DNA from: Candidatus Pacearchaeota archaeon
Lineage (GTDB): Archaea; Nanobdellota; Nanobdellia; Pacearchaeales; GW2011-AR1
NCBI GenBank assembly: GCA_017609795.1
Contig: JAFCDH010000049.1
Coordinates: forward strand, 1 to 10,303
Direction of reading: 5' to 3'
Length of the DNA: 10,303 bases
In this document: positions 4,302-10,303 of the stretch, in pieces
Numbering within the stretch: position 1 is the stretch's first letter
How the letters are laid out: every line of letters begins with the position of its first letter
Program-made: the position numbers and the translations under genes
The notes under the pieces: model-generated
What the model was told of the DNA's origin: nothing
The model's input: the letters and a program-made list of their open reading frames with translations, nothing else
The model's database searches: none

Positions 4302-5507
4302 ATGGCGAAAAAACAAATTAATTTTAAAACTATAGAGAAAAAGTGGCAAGATAAATGGGAAAAGAAAAAAGTTTTTCAAGTTAAAGAGAGCAAGAGGAAA
4401 AAATTTTATGTTCTTGAGCAATTTCCATATCCTTCTGGAACAGGGTTACATATGGGGCATGCTTTTGTTTATACTATTGGGGATATTTATGCAAGATTTA
4501 AAATTATGAATGGTTTTAATGTATTACATCCTATTGGATATGATAGTTTAGGATTGCCTGCTGAAAATGCAGCTATAAAAGCAAAAATCCATCCTAAAAC
4601 CTATACTAATAAATCAATAAAATATTTTTCAAAACAATTAAGATGTTTAGGGTTTAGTTATGATTGGTCAAGAATTTTTTGGACACATAGTCCTGAATAT
4701 TATAAATGGGATCAATGGATTTTTTTAAAGATGTTTGAAAAAGGATTGGTTCATAAAAAAGAATCTCCTGTTAATTGGTGTCCTAAATGCAAAACAGTTC
4801 TTGCAAATGAACAAGTTCATAATGGAAAATGTGAATATCATGGAGATACTGATGTTGAAGTTAAGCATTTAAATCAATGGTATTTGAAAATTACAGATTA
4901 TGCTGAAGAACTTAATAATTTTAAAAATTTGCAAGGCTGGCCTGAATTAATTAAAAAATTGCAAAAAAATTGGATTGGAAAAAGTTATGGAACTGAAATT
5001 ATTTTTGAGATTAATAATGAAAAATGGCCAATATTTACAACTAGGCCAGATACTATTTATGGGGTAACTTTTATGGTTATTTCTGCTCAACATCCAAGAT
5101 TAATGGAATTAGTTACAGATGAGCAAAAATCAGAGGTTGAGTCTTTTGTTAAAAAATTAAGTTCTGTTTCAGAAGAAGAAATAGAACAATTAGATAAACA
5201 AGGAGTTTTTACTGGAAGTTATGCTATTAACCCTATTAATGGACAAAGAGTTCCTGTTTATGCTGGAAATTTTGTTTTAGCTGATTATGGTAGTGGGATG
5301 GTTATGGCTGTTCCTGCACATGATCAAAGAGATTTTGAATTTGCAAAAAAATATAAGATTGCGATTAAAGAAGTTATTTTAGGGGGAAATCGTAAGGAAA
5401 CCCAGGTTTCCTTAACAAGTCAACCTTCCTTAAAAAAGGCTTATATTGGAGAAGGAAGATTAATTAATTCTAAAGGATTTAATGGAATACAATTAATTTT
5501 AGATTAA
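4302..5507 (+). CDS. leuS: Leucyl-tRNA synthetase, N-terminal part (catalytic and editing domains)
   Basis: LeuRS charges tRNA-Leu. The start is placed at ATG 4302 (MAKKQINFKTIEKKWQ); ATG 4284 is an alternative. Visible in order: the HIGH-type HMGH (about residues 50-53) within YPSGTGLHMGH, the zinc module CPKC...CEYH (160-180), NQWYLKITDYAEEL, WPE and NWIGKS. The CP1 editing domain then carries TTRPDTIYG (246-254) and AVPAHDQRDFEF (336-347). Editing inserted after the zinc module is the bacterial arrangement. The frame then reads INSKGFNGIQLILD and stops. In intact enzymes FNG is followed by a helix of about 20 residues and then VNYRLRDW. That helix is missing and the sequence resumes in another frame, so this is half of a broken gene. 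Confidence 0.9.
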   Translation: MAKKQINFKTIEKKWQDKWEKKKVFQVKESKRKKFYVLEQFPYPSGTGLHMGHAFVYTIGDIYARFKIMNGFNVLHPIGYDSLGLPAENAAIKAKIHPKTYTNKSIKYFSKQLRCLGFSYDWSRIFWTHSPEYYKWDQWIFLKMFEKGLVHKKESPVNWCPKCKTVLANEQVHNGKCEYHGDTDVEVKHLNQWYLKITDYAEELNNFKNLQGWPELIKKLQKNWIGKSYGTEIIFEINNEKWPIFTTRPDTIYGVTFMVISAQHPRLMELVTDEQKSEVESFVKKLSSVSEEEIEQLDKQGVFTGSYAINPINGQRVPVYAGNFVLADYGSGMVMAVPAHDQRDFEFAKKYKIAIKEVILGGNRKETQVSLTSQPSLKKAYIGEGRLINSKGFNGIQLILD

Positions 5508-5515
5508 AAGATTGG
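5480..5515 (+). other. leuS: leuS junction: deletion with frame change
   Basis: The upstream frame is homologous to LeuRS up to FNG (codon GGA, 5484-5486). The downstream frame is homologous from 5486 (AAT ACA ATT AAT) onward. Relative to an intact gene the loss is 3k+1 bases, with k near 20 by comparison with remembered LeuRS sequences. A short AAT is present on both sides and could have served as microhomology. Confidence 0.7.
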
Positions 5516-6697
5516 TTGATAAGTAGACAAAGATATTGGGGAGTTCCAATTCCGATTATTTATTGTGATAAATGTGGTTTAATACCTGTTCTTGAAAAAG
5601 ATTTACCTGTAAAATTGCCTGAAAAAGTTAAATTTGGAAAAGGCAATCCTTTAAAAACAAGTTCTAGTTTTATAAATACTAAATGCCCAAAATGTAAAGG
5701 TAAGGCAAAAAGAGAAACAGACACTATGGACACTTTTGTTAATTCTTCTTGGTATTATTTAAGATATTGTGATTCTAAAAATAAAAGAAATATTTTTGAT
5801 AAGAAAAAAACAGATTATTGGTGTCCTATTGATATGTATATTGGAGGAAAAGAGCATGCTTGTATGCATGATATTTATATTAGATTTTATACTAAATTTT
5901 TAAGAGATTTAGGTTTGTTAAAGATTGATGAACCTGCAATTAAATTATTTGCTCAAGGAATGATTCATGGAGAAGATGGGAATAAGATGAGCAAGTCTTT
6001 AGGAAATGTTATTGATCCTTTATATATAATTGGAAAATATAGTGCAGATGCTTTAAGGTTATTTTTAGTTTCTGTTGCAAGTCCTGAAAGTGATTTTAAT
6101 TGGAGTGAAAAAGGTGTCCAAGGAAGTTTGAAATTTATTAAAAAAGTAATTAATTATTTTGATGTAGTGAAGCTTGGAAAATCTTCTGCTCATGTGGAAA
6201 GTAAGATTAATAAAACAATAGTTGGGATAACCAAAGATATTGAAATTATTAAATATAATTTAGCTGTTATTAAATTAAGACAATTATTTGAAATTATTGA
6301 AAAAGAAAAAGAGATTAGTAAAAAGGATTTAGAGACTTTTTTGAAAATGTTTAGTGTCTTTTGTCCACATATTTCAGAAGAATTATGGGAAAAAATTAAA
6401 TGTAAAGGATTTATTAGTTTAGCAAAATGGCCAAAAGCTAATGAAAAGAAGATTAATAGAAAGTTTGAGATACAAGAAAAAGCTGTTGAAAAATTAAAAC
6501 AAGATATTAATAATATAAAAAATATAACAGGGAAGAAAAAAGCTAAGGTTTTTGTTTATGTTTTACCTAATGAAGTTGATATGTATAAGAATTTGGAAGG
6601 TGTTGAAGTTTTTGCTGTTAATGATAAAATAAAATATGATCCTGAAAGTAAGGCAAGAAAGGCAAAACCTGGAAAGCCTGCTATTTATTTGGAATGA
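5516..6697 (+). CDS. leuS: Leucyl-tRNA synthetase, C-terminal part (KMSKS and anticodon domains)
   Basis: This is the continuation of leuS in a different frame. Homologous sequence begins at 5486 (NTINFRLKDW, then LISRQRYWGVPIP), and the earliest usable start within it is the TTG at 5516. Visible are a second zinc knuckle CDKC (17-20) and CPKC (57-60), ETDTMDTFVNSSWYYLRY, the GGKEHACMH segment, KMSKS (157-161) in GNKMSKSLGNVIDP, and the helical anticodon-binding domain. The end KARKAKPGKPAIYLE follows a module with VFVYVLPNE and differs from the E. coli C-terminus; it recalls CPR/DPANN enzymes. No Shine-Dalgarno or TATA box precedes 5516, so separate expression as a subunit (as in the split LeuRS of Aquifex) has no sequence support here. 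Confidence 0.88.
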   Translation: MISRQRYWGVPIPIIYCDKCGLIPVLEKDLPVKLPEKVKFGKGNPLKTSSSFINTKCPKCKGKAKRETDTMDTFVNSSWYYLRYCDSKNKRNIFDKKKTDYWCPIDMYIGGKEHACMHDIYIRFYTKFLRDLGLLKIDEPAIKLFAQGMIHGEDGNKMSKSLGNVIDPLYIIGKYSADALRLFLVSVASPESDFNWSEKGVQGSLKFIKKVINYFDVVKLGKSSAHVESKINKTIVGITKDIEIIKYNLAVIKLRQLFEIIEKEKEISKKDLETFLKMFSVFCPHISEELWEKIKCKGFISLAKWPKANEKKINRKFEIQEKAVEKLKQDINNIKNITGKKKAKVFVYVLPNEVDMYKNLEGVEVFAVNDKIKYDPESKARKAKPGKPAIYLE

Positions 6698-6719
6698 TTT
6701 TGATATCTTGATAAAATAT

Positions 6720-6786
6720 TATGATATGAGGATGATAAGATTAAGCTGTTCACTAACTTAGCTTTAAGAAAATAAAAGAAGATAAC
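6720..6786 (+). repeat. Intergenic repeat family, copy D
   Basis: Bases 6732-6752 match copy C (7749-7769) at 18 of 21 positions, and all three differences are transitions. TTAAGCT (6741-6747) can pair with AGCTTTAA (6760-6767) with one bulge. It lies in the 134-base gap between leuS and the GH130 gene; nothing else is seen there apart from the Shine-Dalgarno of the next gene. Confidence 0.45.
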
Positions 6787-6823
6787 TAATAAATGTATAG
6801 AAATACAGATTAAAACAAAAAAA

Positions 6824-6829
6824 GGTGAG
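6824..6829 (+). promoter_or_regulatory. Shine-Dalgarno of the GH130 gene
   Basis: GGTGAG lies two bases before the ATG at 6832 and matches the anti-SD core GGTG(A). It supports this start and shows that this gene has a leadered mRNA, unlike the leaderless minus-strand genes. Confidence 0.5.
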
Positions 6830-6831
6830 AA

Positions 6832-7698
6832 ATGAAGTGGCCAATTGGAAAATTAGAGAAATATAAAGAAAACCCTATTCTTAGTCCTTCTAGAAAAATT
6901 AAATTTGAAACTGCTGCAGTTTATAATGGAACTGCTATTAAGAAAGATGGAGAAATTTATCTTTTTTATAGAGCTGAACAACATTACTATAGTGAATATA
7001 TCTCTAAGATTGGTTTAGCAATAAGTAAAGATGGATTAAAATTTAAAAAATATAAAGAACCTTTAATTGTTCCTAGTAGGAGATATGAAAAAAGGGGTTG
7101 TGAAGACCCAAGAATTTGCGAAATTGATGGAAAATATTATATGACTTATGTTGCTTATTCTGGAAGGAAAATTAGTATTGCTTTAGCTGAATCTAAAGAT
7201 TTATTGCATTGGAAGAAAAAAGGAATTCTTATGAAAAATGTTAAGTCAGGAGCACTTTTACCTAAAAAAATAGATGGTAAATATGTTATGTATTTTGGAG
7301 ACACAAATATTTATGTTGCTTTTTCAAGAGATTTAAAAAAATGGAAAGTTAGTGAAGAGCCTGTTTTAAGTCCGAGAATTGATAAATTTGATTTACAATT
7401 AGTTGAAATGGGCCCTTGTCCAATAATTACTAAAAAGGGAATCTTTGTAATTTATAATAGTGCTAATTGGGAAGAATATAATGTTGGGTATGCAATGTTT
7501 AGTAAAAAAAATCCTGAAAAATTAATAGCAAGAACAGATAAATCAAGATTATCTGCAACACAACCTTGGGAGAATTATGGAAAAGTTAATTATGTGGTTT
7601 TTGCAGAAGGTTTAGTTGAAAAAGATGGAAAATACTTTTTATATTATGGAGGAGCAGATAAAAGTATTGGGGTTGCTATTGGAAAAAAGTTGTATTGA
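6832..7698 (+). CDS. GH130-type glycoside phosphorylase/hydrolase (mannoside-acting)
   Basis: GH130 enzymes cleave beta-mannosides, mostly by phosphorolysis; a minority are hydrolases. The 288 residues match the single five-bladed beta-propeller domain of the family: NPILSP (14-19), AVYNGTAI (29-36), IYLFYRAE (42-49), GLAISKDGL (61-69), GCEDPRI (89-95) with the expected catalytic Asp at 92, YMTYVAYSG (103-111), KSGALLPKKIDGKYVM (138-153), VEMGPCPI (191-198) and the closing YYGGADKSIGVA (271-282). Each blade shows the repeated strand-W/F pattern. In classical phosphorylases GKY is followed by a His-Arg-Pro motif; here it is MYFGDTNI, so the phosphate site may differ and hydrolysis or another mannoside substrate is possible. 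No signal peptide, so it acts in the cytoplasm. It has no sugar-pathway neighbours. A T6 run (7706-7711) may end the transcript. Confidence 0.85.
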   Translation: MKWPIGKLEKYKENPILSPSRKIKFETAAVYNGTAIKKDGEIYLFYRAEQHYYSEYISKIGLAISKDGLKFKKYKEPLIVPSRRYEKRGCEDPRICEIDGKYYMTYVAYSGRKISIALAESKDLLHWKKKGILMKNVKSGALLPKKIDGKYVMYFGDTNIYVAFSRDLKKWKVSEEPVLSPRIDKFDLQLVEMGPCPIITKKGIFVIYNSANWEEYNVGYAMFSKKNPEKLIARTDKSRLSATQPWENYGKVNYVVFAEGLVEKDGKYFLYYGGADKSIGVAIGKKLY

Positions 7699-7705
7699 AG
7701 TTTAG

Positions 7706-7711
7706 TTTTTT
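7706..7711 (+). terminator. T-run after the GH130 gene
   Basis: TTTTTT begins eight bases after the stop codon, with no hairpin; archaeal RNA polymerase stops at such runs. Confidence 0.35.
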
Positions 7712-7748
7712 GGTTAACTAGAATTTTATAAGCACAAAAAAGAGAATT

Positions 7749-7812
7749 ATGATAAGATTGAGTTATTCAGACAATCAAGCTTAAAATTTTATAGAGATAT
7801 TAAGGAAGTTAG
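7749..7812 (+). repeat. Intergenic repeat family, copy C
   Basis: Shares its first 21 bases with copy D (18 identical). TTGAGTT (7758-7764) pairs over seven positions, including two G-U pairs, with AAGCTTAA (7777-7784), at the same place as the stem of copy D. It ends in AGATATTAAGGAAG (7793 onward), close to AGATATTGAGGAAG of copy B. It lies between two convergent genes. Confidence 0.45.
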
Positions 7813-7830
7813 AGGTTTTTTATTATAGAA

Positions 7831-8292
7831 TCACTTATCTTTCCAAGCAACAAATCCTAATATAATTAAAGAAGCTAAATGTGCTAATCCACCAATTGCA
7901 GGCAAAAATCCTAAAATAGGTATTAGAGCTAACCATCCTAGATATTTTCTTTTTTCAAAAATTCTCCATGTAGCAACAAGTAAAAGAACCCATAATGCAA
8001 TCCATCCTAAAAAAGGAATTAATACTAAAAAGATAAATGCCCAATGAAAATTTCCTAATTGTAAAATCATAACCCATCTTATAATAGGTATCCAAGCTAG
8101 CCAAGCGCTTTTATATTTTAATTTTTTAGCAATATCCATCCATGCAAAAGAAGTGTAAATATAAACTGCTGCAAGAATAATAAATAATATGAAAAAACCT
8201 AATGCTACAAGAGCACCAACAACTGGGGCTGAAGCTATTACTTCTGTAAAATTACCAGATGCAAAAAATTGTTCACATGCTTCACAAGCCAT
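7831..8292 (-). CDS. Small polytopic membrane protein, DUF5684-like
   Basis: This 153-residue protein has about five hydrophobic segments (near 24-47, 63-78, 83-108, 117-132, 136-150) and a short Cys-containing N-terminus (C3, C6). Two similar stretches occur, KYKSAWLAWIPIIR (59-72) and KYLGWLALIPILG (116-128), each a basic residue followed by W-A-IPI. This pattern is what I recall from DUF5684-type membrane proteins of bacteria and archaea, whose function is unknown. The start has no Shine-Dalgarno. A TATA-like ATTTAAAT (8323-8330) lies about 35 bases upstream. The gene is divergent from the next membrane protein and converges on the GH130 gene. The membrane location is secure; the family assignment is tentative. 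Confidence 0.75.
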   Translation of the reverse strand: MACEACEQFFASGNFTEVIASAPVVGALVALGFFILFIILAAVYIYTSFAWMDIAKKLKYKSAWLAWIPIIRWVMILQLGNFHWAFIFLVLIPFLGWIALWVLLLVATWRIFEKRKYLGWLALIPILGFLPAIGGLAHLASLIILGFVAWKDK

Positions 8293-8397
8293 TTTAATTC
8301 TTTTATATTAAGAAATTTTGGTATTTAAATTATTGCCTTGTAGATTACTTATATTAATATTTTATAAAGATTATAAGAAAATTAAATTAAGAAAAAC

Positions 8398-8405
8398 TTA
8401 TAAAG
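8398..8405 (+). promoter_or_regulatory. TATA box for the 8463 gene
   Basis: CTTATAAA on the plus strand. Initiation about 26 bases downstream (near 8428) would leave a leader of about 35 bases containing the Shine-Dalgarno. A second TATAAA at 8363-8368 in the same 170-base divergent gap could serve either direction. Confidence 0.4.
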
Positions 8406-8445
8406 ATTAATTCTTTAATATTAATATAAAACTTAAAGAGGTTGA

Positions 8446-8453
8446 AAGGAGGT
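8446..8453 (+). promoter_or_regulatory. Strong Shine-Dalgarno deciding the start at 8463
   Basis: AAAGGAGGT is an almost full anti-SD match ending nine bases before ATG 8463. An in-frame TTG at 8442 lies upstream of this element and would put the Shine-Dalgarno inside the gene, so 8463 is preferred. Confidence 0.7.
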
Positions 8454-8462
8454 AAATTTATT

Positions 8463-8846
8463 ATGACACCAATAGAAATTATGGCTTTGGTTATTATTAT
8501 AATCTCTGCTATAAAAGTTATAGTTATTTTAGCAAATCCTAAATCATGGGCAGATATTGTGAAGAAAATATGGGCTAATCCTATGATTACATCTATAATC
8601 TCATTTATTTTAGCTGCTATTGTACTATATTATTTAGTGTGGGTTGAAGGAATAACTATTGTTCAGATTTTGGCAGTTACCCTTTTTGTAGTTCTTTTAA
8701 TTGCAGTAGGAGTTGGGACATATGCAACTGAAGTAATTTCAATGGCTACAAAGATGTTGAAAAAAGGAATTTTGAAAAGAGCATGGTTTTATACTTTAAT
8801 CTGGATTGTTTTACTTATTTGGGGAGCCAAAGAACTTTTCATGTAA
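8463..8846 (+). CDS. Small four-helix membrane protein, function unknown
   Basis: This 127-residue protein begins MTPIEIMALVIIII. Four hydrophobic helices are visible (about 4-24, 42-62, 66-88, 107-122), separated by short loops; the loops with basic residues (27-36 and 97-106) would face the cytoplasm. No catalytic motif, lipobox or recognised family is seen, and there is no long soluble domain. It has the strongest ribosome-binding site in the window, which suggests good translation. It is divergent from the other small membrane gene (7831-8292) and convergent with alaS, with T-runs between the two stops. It could be a lineage-specific DPANN membrane protein; no function is proposed. Confidence 0.75.
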   Translation: MTPIEIMALVIIIISAIKVIVILANPKSWADIVKKIWANPMITSIISFILAAIVLYYLVWVEGITIVQILAVTLFVVLLIAVGVGTYATEVISMATKMLKKGILKRAWFYTLIWIVLLIWGAKELFM

Positions 8847-8852
8847 GCAGAA

Positions 8853-8871
8853 TTTTTTATTTTATTTTTTT
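8853..8871. terminator. T-rich terminator between convergent genes
   Basis: Three T-runs (8853-8858, 8860-8863, 8865-8871) follow the stop at 8846 on the plus strand, with no hairpin. On the minus strand the region is A-rich, so it terminates mainly the plus-strand gene; the stop of alaS is seven bases away. Confidence 0.45.
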
Positions 8872-8877
8872 AATTAT

Positions 8878-10303
8878 TTATTTTAAAACCGCTTTAATTC
8901 TTCTAACTCCTGCAGAACTAGATTCTTCTTTTATTATTTTAAATGTTCCTAGTTCTTTTGTATTATCTACATGAGGGCCTGCGCAAATTTCTTTTGAAAA
9001 AGTTCCTGCAGAATAAACACTTACTTTGTCTAAATATTTTTCATCAAAAATCCCTTGAGCTCCTTTTTCTTTTGCTTGTTTTGGAGTCATATATTCGCAA
9101 ACTATTGGGATACTTTCAATTATTTTTTGATTAACTAAATCTTCAACTTTTTTTAATTCTTCTGGAGTTAATTTTCTATCAAAGTTAAAATCAAATCTTG
9201 TTCTTTCTGGAGTTATATTTGAACCCCTTTGATGTAAATCTGGTTTTTTTAAGACTTTTCTTAATGCTTGGGCTAATAAGTGAGTTGCTGTATGAAGTTT
9301 TTTTGTTTTTTCTCCAGAATCTGCTAAACCTGATTTAAATCTTCCTTGTGTTGCAGTCCTGCTAAGTTTTTGATGTTTTTGAAATTCTTGTTCAAACCCT
9401 TTAATATCTATTTTAATCTTTTTTTCCTTAGCTAATTCTTTAATCATCTCTATTGGAAAACCATAAGATTGATATAATAAGAAAGATTCTTTTCCATCAA
9501 TAAGTTTATCTTTAGTCATATTTTCAAATTTTCTTAATCCTTTATCTAATGTTTTTTGAAATCTATCTTCTTCTTTTTTTAGTTCTTTAAAAATTGTTTT
9601 TTTGTTTTTTTGTAAATGTTTATAGTCATTATAAATATCAAAAACAGGTTTTGCAATTTCAAATAATTTTAAATGTCTTAGAGCTCTTCTTATTAATCTT
9701 CTTAATACATATCCTTGTTCTAAATTAGAAGGTGTTATTTTATCTGCTATTATAAAACAAGAAGCTTTTATATGATCTGCTATGATTCTTGCAGATTTAT
9801 TTTTGTGTAAATTTTTCTTTTTTGTTAATTTTTCTATTTTTTTTATGATTGGCTGGAAAGTTTCTGTTTCATAAATAGATTGTTTTTTATTTAAGATAGC
9901 AAGGGTCCTCTCAACACCCATGCCTGTATCAACATTTTTTTGTTTTAGTTCTGTATAAGTTCCTTTATTGTTTTGATTATATTGCATAAAAACATCATTC
10001 CAAATTTCATAATCTTTTACAAACATTTCTGTACAAGGTCCGCAAGGGCCTGTTTTTCCTGCTGGACCCCACCAATTATCTGATTTTCCAAGAAATTTTA
10101 TTTTTGATTTTTGGATTCCTAAAGATTCCCAAATATTTGAGGATTCTGTGTCTTTTTTTGCATCTTTATCTCCTTTAAAACAAGTTACTATTAATTTTTC
10201 TTTTGGAATTTTTAGTGTTTTTGTGAGAAATTCAAAACTCATTTTTATTGCTTGTTCTTTCCAATAATCTCCTAATGACCAGTTACCTAACATTTCAAAA
10301 AAT
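8878..10303 (-). CDS. alaS: Alanyl-tRNA synthetase, partial, lacking the C-Ala domain
   Basis: AlaRS charges tRNA-Ala. The frame stays open to the right edge (FFE precedes MLGNWSLGDYWK, as in the family), so the ATG at 10293 is internal and roughly 80 N-terminal residues lie outside. Numbered from that Met: GPAGKTGPCGPCTEM (76-90), NDVFMQY (99-105), motif 3 GMGVERT (124-130), the SNLEQGYVLRRLIRRALR tRNA-binding part (189-206), then the editing domain with zinc ligands HTATH (334-338) and CAGPH (437-441). The protein ends GVRRIKAVLK, directly after the editing domain, so the DHHA1/C-Ala region of typical 850-900-residue enzymes is absent. The motifs are of bacterial type and recall CPR enzymes. 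No frameshift is seen. Its promoter is outside the window. Confidence 0.93.
   Translation of the reverse strand, partial: FFEMLGNWSLGDYWKEQAIKMSFEFLTKTLKIPKEKLIVTCFKGDKDAKKDTESSNIWESLGIQKSKIKFLGKSDNWWGPAGKTGPCGPCTEMFVKDYEIWNDVFMQYNQNNKGTYTELKQKNVDTGMGVERTLAILNKKQSIYETETFQPIIKKIEKLTKKKNLHKNKSARIIADHIKASCFIIADKITPSNLEQGYVLRRLIRRALRHLKLFEIAKPVFDIYNDYKHLQKNKKTIFKELKKEEDRFQKTLDKGLRKFENMTKDKLIDGKESFLLYQSYGFPIEMIKELAKEKKIKIDIKGFEQEFQKHQKLSRTATQGRFKSGLADSGEKTKKLHTATHLLAQALRKVLKKPDLHQRGSNITPERTRFDFNFDRKLTPEELKKVEDLVNQKIIESIPIVCEYMTPKQAKEKGAQGIFDEKYLDKVSVYSAGTFSKEICAGPHVDNTKELGTFKIIKEESSSAGVRRIKAVLK

Noticed and set aside
5480..5515. Programmed ribosomal frameshift in leuS
   Set aside because: There is no slippery heptamer or downstream structure, and a shift would not restore the missing linker helix of about 20 residues.
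319..7812. The five intergenic repeats as C/D-box guide RNAs
   Set aside because: Some copies carry ATGATAA-like and TTGA-like boxes, but none has a canonical RTGATGA plus CTGA pair at the usual spacing.
8783..9134. Two plus-strand frames overlapping the 8463 gene end and alaS
   Set aside because: They run antisense through conserved alaS motifs and across the T-run terminator.
10291..10293. ATG at 10293 as the alaS start
   Set aside because: The frame continues upstream with FFE, matching the conserved F-FEMLGN context, so the gene begins outside the window.

Overview
The window looks like a piece of a very AT-rich archaeal genome, most probably a small-genome DPANN archaeon of the Woesearchaeota/Pacearchaeota kind. 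The archaeal evidence is an Alba chromatin protein, a 59-residue ribosomal protein eS17, and TATA-like boxes about 25 bases ahead of several start codons, which is the leaderless archaeal layout. The two aminoacyl-tRNA synthetases, however, are of bacterial type and resemble those of Patescibacteria/CPR. Lineage and donor are inference; no search was run.

Layout. At the left edge is the start of an exported or membrane-anchored protein (minus), then a CAU-anticodon tRNA (minus) with an unusual D-loop/T-loop contact, then a single-pass membrane protein (minus). A 300-base non-coding stretch (786-1090) holds hairpins that look like the right end of an IS200/IS605-type transposon, without a transposase. 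Next, all on the minus strand, come alba and eS17 (14 bases apart), an unknown soluble protein, a winged-helix protein with a nuclease-like C-terminal domain, and a polytopic membrane protein. A palindromic TATA box at 3836-3844 can serve both this membrane gene and a plus-strand unit. The plus-strand unit starts with an 18-codon Leu/Val-rich mini-ORF and a terminator-like hairpin, followed by a 103-residue unknown protein and leuS.

leuS is broken. Its two halves lie in different frames and a linker of about 20 residues is missing at the junction, so it is a recent deletion, an assembly error, or less likely a split enzyme. A GH130-type glycoside phosphorylase/hydrolase follows (plus). Then come two small polytopic membrane proteins, divergently transcribed, and on the minus strand the C-terminal part of alaS, which runs off the right edge and lacks the usual C-Ala domain.

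The best candidates for something undescribed are: (i) a short sequence family recurring on the plus strand in five intergenic spaces, one copy of which sits in the transposon-end-like region; (ii) the Leu-rich leader with hairpin ahead of leuS; (iii) the paired 18/55 change in the tRNA. No CRISPR array, rRNA, replication origin or complete insertion sequence was seen.
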